This document shows positions 1-9,855 of a DNA stretch of 64,000 bases, in pieces (the first letter of the stretch is position 1; every line of letters starts with the position of its first letter). Source of the stretch: Clostridiaceae bacterium. Lineage in GTDB: Bacteria; Bacillota; Clostridia; TANB77; CAG-508. The notes under the pieces were generated by a model. That model did no database searches and had not been told where the DNA came from. It saw only the letters and a program-made list of their open reading frames with translations. Both the position numbers and the translations under genes were made by a program. Location of the stretch: positions 72,279-136,278 of the forward strand of contig JAETPW010000003.1 of NCBI GenBank assembly GCA_021771025.1, written 5' to 3'.

Positions 1-452
1 ATAAAATCATTCCTGTAGGAATAACGATAATGTATTTGATTTCGTTTGGATTCTTTATGGTGGACTATTCACACGAAAATGCAGATGAATATTACACGTT
101 TGAACAAAACCTGCAAGAACCACTAGCGTATGTGAAAGAACAAGCAGAAAAGAGGAATAGACCAATATACATCACCAGTACCATAAAAGAACCATATATC
201 TATGTACTATTTTATACTCAATATAATACAGATGAATTTGTCAAAACGGTCACATATGCTAACCCAAAAGCAGAATTTAGACAAGTAATTTCATTTGGAG
301 AGTATCATATAGAAGAAATAGATGATGAAACCATTAACCAAGCAGAAGAGGGAAGTTTATTTTTGCTAAGTAACCAAGAAGCAAAAAAGATAGAACGAGA
401 AAATGTCATCAAAAAAGAGTTTAAAAAATATACCATAATAGAAAAAAATTAA
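1..452 (+). CDS. C-terminal end of a membrane protein, possibly a glycosyltransferase-39-like protein, truncated by the window edge
   Basis: Frame stays open to base 1 upstream of the listed ATG at 30; hydrophobic segment followed by a soluble tail; stop at 450-452. Confidence 0.4.
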   Translation, partial: KIIPVGITIMYLISFGFFMVDYSHENADEYYTFEQNLQEPLAYVKEQAEKRNRPIYITSTIKEPYIYVLFYTQYNTDEFVKTVTYANPKAEFRQVISFGEYHIEEIDDETINQAEEGSLFLLSNQEAKKIERENVIKKEFKKYTIIEKN

Positions 453-478
453 ACATAAAAAGGAGAAGAAGGAAAAAA

Positions 479-1018
479 ATGAAGTTATTAATGCACACCT
501 GTTGTGCTCCCTGTAGTATTTATTGTATAGATAGCTTAAGAGAAGAAGGAATTGAGCCAACTGTGTACTGGTTTAATCCCAACATTCACCCTTATCAAGA
601 ATATAAAATGAGAAGAGATACCTTAAAAGAATATACAAAATTGATAGGAATACAAAGCATATTCGAGGAAAACTATGGATTAAGGGAATTTTGCCAAAAT
701 ACCATACAAGAGTTAAACCATCGTTGCCAAAACTATTGCTATCCAGTAAGACTAGAACAAACGGCTAAATATGCTAAAGAAAAAGGATATGAAGCATTTA
801 CTACTACATTACTAGTTAGCCCTTATCAAAACCATGAAGCTATTATCAAAGTGGCGGGCCAAGTAGCGGAAAAATACGAAATTCCTTTTCTTTATCGTGA
901 CTTTCGTGTAGGGTTTAGGCAAGGGCAAGATAAAGCAAGAGAATTGGGATTGTATCGCCAAAAGTATTGTGGATGCGTTTTTTCAGAGGAAGAAAGGTAT
1001 TTACGACGCAAAAACTAG
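479..1018 (+). CDS. queH: Epoxyqueuosine reductase QueH
   Basis: MKLLMHTCCAPCSIYCIDSL N-terminus and CC/CxC motifs including YCGCVFSEEERY; RBS aggagaag. Confidence 0.92.
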   Translation: MKLLMHTCCAPCSIYCIDSLREEGIEPTVYWFNPNIHPYQEYKMRRDTLKEYTKLIGIQSIFEENYGLREFCQNTIQELNHRCQNYCYPVRLEQTAKYAKEKGYEAFTTTLLVSPYQNHEAIIKVAGQVAEKYEIPFLYRDFRVGFRQGQDKARELGLYRQKYCGCVFSEEERYLRRKN

Positions 1019-1174
1019 AAACCAACAGAGGATTTGTGTGAGTTTTAAATCCAGAAGCAAGCAATTTATCGACACACAATTTTGAAGAGATTAGTTTAGA
1101 ATAATTAGTAAAACTGAAAGTGATAAAACATTAAAACAAAAAGAAGAAGTGACTATTAATTAATATTCTTATTT

Positions 1175-2225
1175 ATGGAATATAATCTTATTAAAAGAAA
1201 GGTGATTTTTTTGAACAATATAGAAAAATTGAAAGACTTAATTATCTATCAGAGCAAGAATAATGAAAATATATCAGTAGAAGTTCTATATGATGAAGAA
1301 GATTTTTGGTTAACTCAAAAGTCTATGTCTAAATTATTTAATGTTGAAGTAAATACGATAAATTATCATTTAAAAGAAATTTTTGAAAGTCATGAATTAG
1401 AAGAAAAACGAACTATTCGAAAAATTAGAACAGTTCAAAATGAAGGCGGTAGAAGTGTTTCAAGAGAATTATCTTTTTATAGTCTAGATGCAATAATAGC
1501 TGTTGGGTACAGAGTAAATTCTAAAGAAGCAACAAATTTTAGAATTTGGGCTACAAACACATTGAAAGAATACATAAAAAAAGGTTTTGTATTAAATGAT
1601 GAATTATTAAAAAATGGACCTAAATTTGGAAAAGATTATTTTAAAGAACTTTTAGAACGCATTCGTTCAATTAGGACAAGTGAACGTAGAATATGGCAAC
1701 AGATAACAGACATATTTGCAGAATGCAGTATTGATTATGATAAAAATTCAGAAATAACACATCAATTTTATGCAATGATTCAAAATAAATTCCACTTTGC
1801 AATTACAGGAAGTACAGCAGCGGAAATTATATATCAAAAAGCAGATCATACCAAAGAGAATATGGGATTAACGACTTGGAAAAATTCTCCAGATGGAAGA
1901 ATATTAAAATCTGATGTAATGATTGCTAAAAATTATTTAGAAGAAAAGCAAATAAAAAGATTAGAAAGAGCAGTGACAGGATATTTTGATGTTAGAAGAT
2001 TTAGTAGAAAGAGAAAATACCTTTACTATGGAAGAATTTTCAAAAAGTGTTAATGAATTTTTAGAATTTAGAAAATATGATATTCTAAAAGATAATGGAA
2101 AAATTTCTAGAAAAATGGCTGAAGAAAAAGCTGAAAAAGAGTATAATGAATTTAATAAGACACAAAAAATAATATCAGATTTTGATAAATTATTGATTGA
2201 AGCGAAAAAGTTAAAAAATAATTAG
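1175..2225 (+). pseudogene. RhuM-family protein interrupted by a frameshift near 1986-2000
   Basis: N-terminal ORF (WLTQKSMSKLFNVEVNTINYHLKEIFE...FRIWATNTLKEYIKKGFVLND...) continues in the +1 frame as LVERENTFTMEEFSKSVNEFLEFRKYDIL...AEKEYNEFNKTQ, the usual RhuM C-terminus. Confidence 0.8.
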
Positions 2226-2428
2226 TTTCGTAAAAAATATTATTTTTTTAATATAATAAAAGTAATGTTTTTTATTGAAAAATCAACATATATAAGCAAT
2301 TTCCTATGTGTCGATAAATAGTGTACTCAGAGGAGGAACGCTAGTTATGCTACAATAAGATAAAACTAAATTGAAATTGAGAATGATATTAAAACAATAA
2401 ATTTTGATAAGTAGAAGTAGGAGGAATT

Positions 2429-3163
2429 TTGATGAAAAAAGAAGTTTTTAATAAAAAACTAGAAGAAGCATTAAATTATTTTCTACAATATGATTTTGAA
2501 GGGATTAAAAAAGAAAAATTAATGGAAATCGTAAATGAGTTATATGGCTATTATAGACAAATAGTAGAAGATCAATGTGATGAAAGAGACAAAAGAAGAT
2601 TTAGAAATAATATGGTGTTAGGGTTAAATGAGACAGAAACAAAAAATGAAGAGGATAGATTAAAGAGAGATAATATAACATGCTTAATGAAAGATGAAGA
2701 AGAAGTTATTTCATATGTTTATGGTGCGTATATAGCAAACAGAATAGCACATCAATTTAAAACAAATACACGAAGAAGAAAGATGGACTTAAATCAGGGA
2801 AATAGAATTGCAAAGAAATCATATGCATTAAAATCACTATTTACTAAATATATTATAGATGGATTAAAAGAAACTTCTCGTTATGAATTTGGGTGGGGAA
2901 AAGATGAAAAAACTGGACATATAGCATTAAGTATCAACATAACTCCGTATTCAAATAAAAAATTATATGAATATCATAAAAGAACAGACAGAAATGTTGA
3001 TAATATTTATATATCAATACATATTATTGATCCAGAATTGACAAATGCGATTAGAGATTTGCCAGAGAATATATTGATAAAGGGAAATAAACCCACAGAA
3101 ATTTTAAACCAAGCAGATGATATTAGAAAATTGTATAAAGACTTGGAGAGAGAGGAAAGATGA
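2429..3163 (+). CDS. Hypothetical protein (244 aa)
   Basis: RBS aggaggaattttg upstream; ATGA overlap with the next ORF. Confidence 0.65.
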   Translation: MMKKEVFNKKLEEALNYFLQYDFEGIKKEKLMEIVNELYGYYRQIVEDQCDERDKRRFRNNMVLGLNETETKNEEDRLKRDNITCLMKDEEEVISYVYGAYIANRIAHQFKTNTRRRKMDLNQGNRIAKKSYALKSLFTKYIIDGLKETSRYEFGWGKDEKTGHIALSINITPYSNKKLYEYHKRTDRNVDNIYISIHIIDPELTNAIRDLPENILIKGNKPTEILNQADDIRKLYKDLEREER

Positions 3164-3474
3164 TAGATTATAGGAAAAAAATGGAAAGAATAGAATATGC
3201 TATAAATAATCATGAATATAAAAAAGCTTTAAAAGCTTTGGCTACTATAATAATGATTTTAAATATAGAGATAATAAAGAAAAATTATATAAAAGATTTT
3301 AATAAAATGAATTTTTATGATGCAATGGAAGTTTATCGAATGAAAAATAAAGAAATATACAATATAATGTTAGATATTAACTATATTTATGAATTGACTG
3401 AAGAAAAAAATAAAATAGAGTTAGATGATATTTTAGAACTAAAAGAATTGTGTAATAAATTGAGAGAATTTTGA
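3160..3474 (+). CDS. Hypothetical protein (104 aa), translationally coupled to the preceding gene
   Basis: 4-bp ATGA overlap; helical, low-complexity sequence. Confidence 0.6.
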   Translation: MIDYRKKMERIEYAINNHEYKKALKALATIIMILNIEIIKKNYIKDFNKMNFYDAMEVYRMKNKEIYNIMLDINYIYELTEEKNKIELDDILELKELCNKLREF

Positions 3475-3534
3475 GATGAATAAGTTGGTAGAATTTGATT
3501 ATGATCAAACATTAGAAAGATAAAGGAGAAAAAT

Positions 3535-3640
3535 ATGGTATTAAAAAATAAATTAGGAATAGATGCCCAAATGAACTTGCGGAAGAAGAAGCTTTGAAGC
3601 AAATTGATAAAATGTCACAATGAGATAGTAGATTTAAATG
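3535..3640 (+). pseudogene. Fic gene remnant with large internal deletion
   Basis: MVLKNKLGID at the start and EEEALKQIDKMSQ, matching MLKNKLGIK and EALKQIDKMPQ of the intact Fic at 5328; stops and missing middle. Confidence 0.7.
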
Positions 3641-3678
3641 AAGAACTAATAGAAATAATATAAAAACCAATTTACAGT

Positions 3679-3954
3679 ATGATACCTGAAAAAACGTTTT
3701 ATAATGTACAAAAAAAACTAATAGAAAAAATCGAAAAAGAAGATAAGTATAGTAGACTACATTTTGTTGTTACTAGTTTAACTGATATAACAATGGAAAA
3801 TGGTCTTTGGATGCTAAATAAATATGGTGGTGAATTGCTAGAAGATATTTTTATAGCTATGGAATTAGAAGACTTCTATGCTAAAAATATTGCAAAAATA
3901 GGAGAAGCATATGCAATAGAATTTAAAATTGATATAGATAAGGCTTTTAATTGA
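3679..3954 (+). CDS. Hypothetical protein (91 aa)
   Basis: Intact ORF with plausible composition; no recognisable motif. Confidence 0.4.
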   Translation: MIPEKTFYNVQKKLIEKIEKEDKYSRLHFVVTSLTDITMENGLWMLNKYGGELLEDIFIAMELEDFYAKNIAKIGEAYAIEFKIDIDKAFN

Positions 3955-4325
3955 AATAATTAAATGTATGTAAGAAAAATTAATACTTTTAAAGGATAAA
4001 CATATTTTCTCGGAAAGTCATATATTAACAAATATCAAAGCAAAAGATATTGTAAAAGCAGAAAAAATAATAGTTTAATAAAATAAAAAGATTTTAGTGA
4101 TTGAAATATAAATAGAATAAAACAACTTCATGAAATTTATCATAATAATGAAATTGTTTTTCTAGTGCAGAGACGAATTAATTAGACTAATTTGAATGCT
4201 TAATGTTAAGTGAAAGGCTTCTATTTTTGAAGTATAAAAATTTAATAGTTCTTTAAGAGGAAAACTGTAGAAGCTGAATTAAAAAAATGTCTACTAAAGT
4301 AAACAATCTTAAGAGGAGATATTCG

Positions 4326-4679
4326 ATGGAAAATGAAATTACTAATTAAGAAAGTAATAAAATTATAATATATACATCAGATGATGGACAAGTTAAAATA
4401 GAAGTAAGATTAGAAGACCAAAATGTTTGGCTTACACAAAATGCTATGGCAGAACTTTTCAATACAACTAGAAATAATATTACAATACATATAAAAAATA
4501 TTTTTGCAGAAGGAGAGTTGGAAGAAAAAGCAGTTAGTAAGGATTCCTTACTAACTGCAAAAGATGGCAAAAAATATAAAACAAAATTCTATAATTTAGA
4601 CTTAATTATATCAGTCGGATATCGCGTGAAATCAATTCGTGGTACGCAATTTAGAATATGGCAAACAGACAAAAAATGA
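4326..4679 (+). pseudogene. Second RhuM-family fragment (N-terminal domain only, in-frame stop after codon 7)
   Basis: MENEITN*ESNKIIIYTSDDGQVKIEVRLEDQNVWLTQNAMAELFNTTRNNITIHIKNIFAEGELEE...YKTKFYNLDLIISVGYRVKSIRGTQFRIW; then truncated. Confidence 0.75.
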
Positions 4680-4712
4680 TAGTACCATGATAAAAAAATA
4701 ATTACAAAAGGT

Positions 4713-5307
4713 GTGAATAATATGATAGAGTATGAAAAACTATACAATGAAGTAAAAAACAACCTCTCAGAAAAAAGGTTCAACCATTCCCTAGCAGTTG
4801 TCAAAAGAGCAATCGAATATGCACGGAGTATATCACGTAGAACCAGAAAAAGTAAAAATAGTAGCCATAGCCCACGACATGGCCAAAGAACTAACAAACG
4901 AAGAGATACAACAAATTACAGATAAGTACAATATTGAATTAGACGAAATCGAAACAAGGAATAAAGACCTAATCCATGCCAAAATAGGAGCATACCTAAT
5001 GAAAAACGAATACCATTTCACCAACGACATGGCCAATGCCATAGCCTATCACACAACAGGAAGAGCGGAAATGAGCCTACTAGAAAAAATAATCTATCTA
5101 GCAGATGCTACAGAAGAAACCAGAGAATATTGCTCTCACCATTATGTGGATATCATCAAAAAAGATATTGATCAAGGAATCGTTGAAATTCAAAAATGGG
5201 TAATGGGTCGACTTCTAGAAAGAAATAAACTTATCCATCCCAATAGTATTGAGTGTTATAATTATTACATTGAGCACAATAAAAGCAAAAATGAAAGTAA
5301 TGAGTAA
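4713..5307 (+). pseudogene. yqeK: YqeK-type HD-domain Ap4A hydrolase, frameshifted near 4825 (or sequencing error)
   Basis: RFNHSLAVVKRAIEYA in the 4713 frame continues in the +1 frame as YHVEPEKVKIVAIAHDMAKEL...AIAYHTTGRAEMSLLEKIIYLADATEETR. Confidence 0.8.
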
Positions 5308-5327
5308 AAAAGGGAAGAAGGGAAAAG

Positions 5328-5948
5328 ATGTTAAAGAATAAACTAGGAATAAAAGATGAAAGAGAACTAGCCAAGAAAGAAGAAAAAATAACAAAATTAA
5401 AGGCAATAAACCTATTCCAAACGCAAAAATTAGAAGAAACAGAAATAGGTACATTTAGTGACTTATCCAAAATTCATCACTACTTATTTGAAGAAATATA
5501 CGAATTTGCGGGAAAAATAAGAACAGAAAACATATCCAAAAGTAACTTTAGATTTGCATCAGCAATGTATTTACAAGAAGCATTAAAACAAATAGATAAA
5601 ATGCCACAAGCTAACTTTGACGAAATTATCGATAAATATATTGAAATGAATATAGCCCATCCATTTAGAGAAGGAAATGGGAGAAGTTCAAGAATATGGC
5701 TAGACAGGATCCTAAAAAAAGAAATTGGCAAAGTAATCGATTGGAGCAAGGTAGATAAAGAAGACTATTTACTAGCCATGGAAAGAAGTCCCATAAAAAG
5801 TACTGAAATTAAAATTCTTCTAAAAAAAGCATTAACAGACAAAATAAATGATAGAGAAATATATATGAAGGGAATAGAGGCAAGTTATCATTATGAAGGG
5901 TACAACACCTATAAAATAGAAGAATTAGCAAAGAAAAACAAACCATAA
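5328..5948 (+). CDS. Fic-domain protein, class III-like, with a C-terminal inhibitory helix
   Basis: HPFREGNGRSSRIWLD Fic motif; C-terminal SYHYEGYN fits the (S/T)xxxE(G/N) inhibitory motif. Confidence 0.88.
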   Translation: MLKNKLGIKDERELAKKEEKITKLKAINLFQTQKLEETEIGTFSDLSKIHHYLFEEIYEFAGKIRTENISKSNFRFASAMYLQEALKQIDKMPQANFDEIIDKYIEMNIAHPFREGNGRSSRIWLDRILKKEIGKVIDWSKVDKEDYLLAMERSPIKSTEIKILLKKALTDKINDREIYMKGIEASYHYEGYNTYKIEELAKKNKP

Positions 5949-6070
5949 ATAACTGTAATAAAACCATTTTTAAAGAGCAGAAGAAATATCCAAAAGGTCG
6001 AATCAGCAGCTAGACAAATAGCGAAATGTCCCAAACAGAAACGTCCCCAAAAGGACAAAGGAGGAAAGTA

Positions 6071-8866
6071 GTGAAAAAATTAGTATTAATCGATGGAAAC
6101 AGCATCATGAACCGTGCCTTCTATGGCATCATGGGAAGTAAAATGTTAATGACAAAAGACGGAAAATACACCAATGCCGTCTATGGTTTTCTAGCCATTC
6201 TATTCAAATTAATCGAAGACGAAAACCCAGACTATATGGCAGTAGCCTTTGACCTAAAAGCACCAACAGCAAGGCACAAAATGTATGAAGGATATAAAGC
6301 AACGAGAAAAGGTATGCCAGATGAACTAGCAGAGCAAATGCCAGTGATCAAAGAAATATTAAGAGCCATGAACATAGATATCATAGAAAAAGAAGGTTAT
6401 GAAGCAGACGATGTATTAGGGACACTTTCTTGCTATGGAGAAAAACAAGGGTTAGAAGTGATCATTCTTTCCGGAGATCGTGATACCTTCCAATTAGCAA
6501 CTGATCAAGTTACCATTCGTATTCCACGCACAAAAGGAGGGAAAACAGAAACCGATTGTTTTGACCGAAATAAAATAAAGGAAACCTATGGACTAGAACC
6601 CAAACAACTCATCGAAGTAAAAGGATTACAAGGGGACAGTTCAGACAATATTCCAGGAGTACCAGGAATCGGAGAAAAAACTGCCCTTTCCCTAATCCAA
6701 AAATATGGTTCGATCCAAAACCTATATGACTTATTAGCCAAAGGAGAAGCAGAAGTAAAAGGAAAGCAAAAAGAAAATCTAGAAAATAACCAAGAATTAG
6801 CCGAACTTTCCCGAACCCTCGGAACCATCAATTTGGAAGTACCCATAGAAGATACCTTAGAACAATTCAAAGTAGAAGAATGGGACAAGCAAAAGGTATA
6901 CGAAATGTTTAAAGAATTAAATTTTAAACGCTATATCGAACGATTTCATTTAGCCGAAAATAAAGGAATAGGCCAAGAAGGAAATGAGAAAGGTGAAGAA
7001 AATAACAATAAACCAAACCAAGAAAAAGAATTATACCAAATAGAAGATAAAACACTAACTGAAATCATAAACTTAATTAAAGAACAAAAAGAAATGATCT
7101 TCTATCTATCCAGTATCCCAGAAGAAAACGCACAAAATAACCCAGCAAAAATTATTTCCGAACGAATTACTTCAATTAGTATCTACAACAATAAAGAAAA
7201 TAAAGCCTATTATCAACTATTTGTCAACGAAAAAGATATCGGAGAGTTAAAAGAAATCTTAGAAGATGCTAGCATTAGCAAAATTGGTTTCCACTTAAGT
7301 AAAACCTACATTTTATTAAAACAAGTAGGAATTACCTTGCAAGGGTTAATATTTGACGCCAAAATAGCAGGATACTTACTAGACCCAACCGTACACAAAC
7401 TAAGCCTAATAGAATTAGCTGACAGATATTTAGAAATAGAAGAGCAAAACACAAAAGAACTACAACAAGAAAGGCAAATTAACTTATTTGACCAAATGGA
7501 AGAAAAAAAGGTAGAAGAAGAAAAGCAAAAAGAGCAAAACAGTCAAGAAAATGAAAAAAATAAAGAAATTCAAGAAAACACCTACTTCTCTTACCTAATT
7601 GCCAAACTAAACCAAATACTAACCCAAGAATTAGAAGAAAGCCAAAGCTTATCCCTTTTTGAAACCATAGAAATGCCAACCGTAACGGTACTTGCTGATA
7701 TGCAATGGAACGGAATACATGCCAATCAAGAGGAATTAACGAAATTTGGTGAAGAACTAACCAAACAGCTAGAACAAAAAACAAAAATTATATACGAAAT
7801 GGCAGGAGAAGAATTCAATATCAACTCAACCAAACAACTAGGAGAAATCCTTTTTGAAAAAATGAAATTACCAGTAGGAAGAAAAACTAAAAGCGGATAT
7901 TCAACCGATGTAGACGTCTTAGAAAAATTAAAACAAGAAGATCCAATCATCCAAGAACTACTAGACTATCGCCAACTCATGAAACTAAACTCCACTTATG
8001 TAGAAGGACTAAAACCATACATCAATCCAGTCACCAAACGAATCCACTCCTTCTTCCACCAAACCATAACAGCAACAGGAAGAATCAGTTCAACCGAACC
8101 AAACCTACAAAACATCCCAACACGATTTGAACTAGGAAAACAAGTAAGAAAAATATTCGAACCAGAAGAAGGAAACATCTTCATTGACGCCGACTACTCC
8201 CAAATCGAACTACGAGTATTAGCCGATATGTCAAACGACAAACACATGATAGAAGCCTTCCAAAATAACCAAGACATCCACAAACAAGCAGCCTCCAAAG
8301 TATTCAAAACCCCAATCGACGAAGTCACCAAAGAACAAAGAAGCAACGCAAAAGCAGTCAACTTCGGAATTGTCTATGGAATCAGTGACTTTGGATTAGC
8401 TGAACAATTAGGAATACCAAGAAAACTAGCCAAAACCTATATAGAAGAATACCTAGAAGAATACGCAGGAGTCAAAGAATTCATGGAAAACATGGTAGAA
8501 CTAGCCAAAAAGCAAGGCTACGTAGAAACCCTATTTCACCGAAGAAGATATATCCCTGAACTAACCTCCAAAAACTACACCGTAAGGCAATTCGGAAGTA
8601 GAGCAGCCATGAACAGCCCCATCCAAGGAACAGCAGCCGACATCATGAAAATAGCCATGATCAATGTATTAAGCGAAATCCAAAAACAAGGGCTAAAATC
8701 AAGAATCATCTTACAAGTACACGACGAAATGATGATCGAATCACCAAAAGAAGAAGCAGAAACCATGAAAAAAATCCTAAAAGAATGTATGGAAAAAGCA
8801 GCAACCCTAAAAGTTCCATTACTCGCCGAAATCTCCGAAGCTACTAACTGGTACGATTGTAAATAA
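6071..8866 (+). CDS. polA: DNA polymerase I
   Basis: FEN-like 5' nuclease domain (GDSSDNIPGVPGIGEKTA) and family A polymerase motifs (DADYSQIELRVLA, QVHDEMMIE). GTG at 6071 preceded by aaggagg; the listed start at 6026 lies inside an intergenic repeat. Confidence 0.96.
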   Translation: MKKLVLIDGNSIMNRAFYGIMGSKMLMTKDGKYTNAVYGFLAILFKLIEDENPDYMAVAFDLKAPTARHKMYEGYKATRKGMPDELAEQMPVIKEILRAMNIDIIEKEGYEADDVLGTLSCYGEKQGLEVIILSGDRDTFQLATDQVTIRIPRTKGGKTETDCFDRNKIKETYGLEPKQLIEVKGLQGDSSDNIPGVPGIGEKTALSLIQKYGSIQNLYDLLAKGEAEVKGKQKENLENNQELAELSRTLGTINLEVPIEDTLEQFKVEEWDKQKVYEMFKELNFKRYIERFHLAENKGIGQEGNEKGEENNNKPNQEKELYQIEDKTLTEIINLIKEQKEMIFYLSSIPEENAQNNPAKIISERITSISIYNNKENKAYYQLFVNEKDIGELKEILEDASISKIGFHLSKTYILLKQVGITLQGLIFDAKIAGYLLDPTVHKLSLIELADRYLEIEEQNTKELQQERQINLFDQMEEKKVEEEKQKEQNSQENEKNKEIQENTYFSYLIAKLNQILTQELEESQSLSLFETIEMPTVTVLADMQWNGIHANQEELTKFGEELTKQLEQKTKIIYEMAGEEFNINSTKQLGEILFEKMKLPVGRKTKSGYSTDVDVLEKLKQEDPIIQELLDYRQLMKLNSTYVEGLKPYINPVTKRIHSFFHQTITATGRISSTEPNLQNIPTRFELGKQVRKIFEPEEGNIFIDADYSQIELRVLADMSNDKHMIEAFQNNQDIHKQAASKVFKTPIDEVTKEQRSNAKAVNFGIVYGISDFGLAEQLGIPRKLAKTYIEEYLEEYAGVKEFMENMVELAKKQGYVETLFHRRRYIPELTSKNYTVRQFGSRAAMNSPIQGTAADIMKIAMINVLSEIQKQGLKSRIILQVHDEMMIESPKEEAETMKKILKECMEKAATLKVPLLAEISEATNWYDCK

Positions 8867-8891
8867 GATGAAAAGTTAGCCTCAACTTAGT

Positions 8892-8947
8892 CCCAGGTTG
8901 GGGACGGGGTAAAATTTGGCAATTTTACCCAAAACAGGGACAGGGTG
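8892..8947. repeat. Intergenic repeat family B
   Basis: ggttggggacggggtaaaatttggcaattttacccaaaacagggacagggtga, closely matched at 21852-21902. Confidence 0.7.
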
Positions 8948-9117
8948 ATAATAGCAGGAAAATGATAAATAAGGAATTCTAAATGGGGAAACTTAAAATA
9001 AGGAAACCCAAAATAAGGAATACTCAAAGAAAGGAAACTTTAAATAGGGAAAACTAAAATGGGAATACTTAGAATAGAATACTTTAAATAGGGAAAATAC
9101 AGATAGGGAAATTTTAG

Positions 9118-9156
9118 ATAGGGAAGAAAAGGGCGTCCCCTTTACTTCCCTACAAA
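9118..9156. repeat. Intergenic repeat family C (inverted repeat)
   Basis: tagggaagaaaagggcgtcccctttacttcccta; related copies at 27628-27851 and 39045-39175. Confidence 0.7.
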
Positions 9157-9168
9157 GGAGAGATACTT

Positions 9169-9759
9169 TTGAGAAAAAAACAAAAAAGAAAAGGAAAAGC
9201 GTTAGTGATTTTGGTAAGTTTACTAGCTATAGTCGTGTTTTTGTTGTGTTATTTTCAAGTGCCAAATCAAATCATGAAACGAATGTATCCCAAAAAGTAC
9301 CAAGAGTTTGTTTCTTATTATGCTAATGAGTATCAAGTTGAGGAAGATTTAGTTTATGCCGTGATCAAAGCGGAAAGTAATTTTAACCCTGAGGCTCATT
9401 CTCATAAAGGAGCTAAAGGATTAATGCAACTGATGGAAGATACGGCTAAAGATGTAGCGAAAAAAACGGAACTTGCTAATTCATTAGATCAAATTACGGA
9501 AAGGTTAAGTGAGCCAGAGGTAAATATTCAATTAGGTACCAAATATCTTTCTGTTTTACTAGAACGTTATCATCATAAAGAAGTGGCACTAACCGCATAT
9601 AATGCAGGAATAGGAACGGTTGATAATTGGATTGAAAAGGGAATTATTAAAGCAGATGGAAGTGATATTGAAAATGTTCCCTATCAAGAGACAAATCAAT
9701 ACGTACGTAAAATTTTGAGGGATCACCAAATTTACCAGAAATTGTATAAAAATGATTGA
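9169..9759 (+). CDS. Membrane-anchored lytic transglycosylase (SLT domain)
   Basis: AVIKAESNFNPEAHSHKGAKGLMQLM and ALTAYNAGIGTV motifs; N-terminal TM; TTG start with RBS aaaggagagat. Confidence 0.92.
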   Translation: MRKKQKRKGKALVILVSLLAIVVFLLCYFQVPNQIMKRMYPKKYQEFVSYYANEYQVEEDLVYAVIKAESNFNPEAHSHKGAKGLMQLMEDTAKDVAKKTELANSLDQITERLSEPEVNIQLGTKYLSVLLERYHHKEVALTAYNAGIGTVDNWIEKGIIKADGSDIENVPYQETNQYVRKILRDHQIYQKLYKND

Positions 9760-9855
9760 AAGTAACATAAAAGTGTGATAAGATAACACATGATAAAGAT
9801 TCTCTAAAAAGAGAAATATACAAAAAATACCTATTCATAATTGAGGAGGAAAAAA

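Noticed and set aside
5215-5470. Two hydrophobic minus-strand ORFs (79 aa each)
   Set aside because: Antisense to the A-rich start of the Fic gene; F/L-rich composition is expected from reading A-rich coding sequence backwards.
7060-7470. Apparent loss of the DNA polymerase I 3'-5' exonuclease motifs
   Set aside because: A vestigial proofreading domain is common in Firmicutes Pol I, so not unusual.
7479-7784. 101-aa minus-strand ORF inside polA, and similar antisense ORFs throughout
   Set aside because: Fully inside well-supported genes on the other strand, with skewed F/L/S composition.
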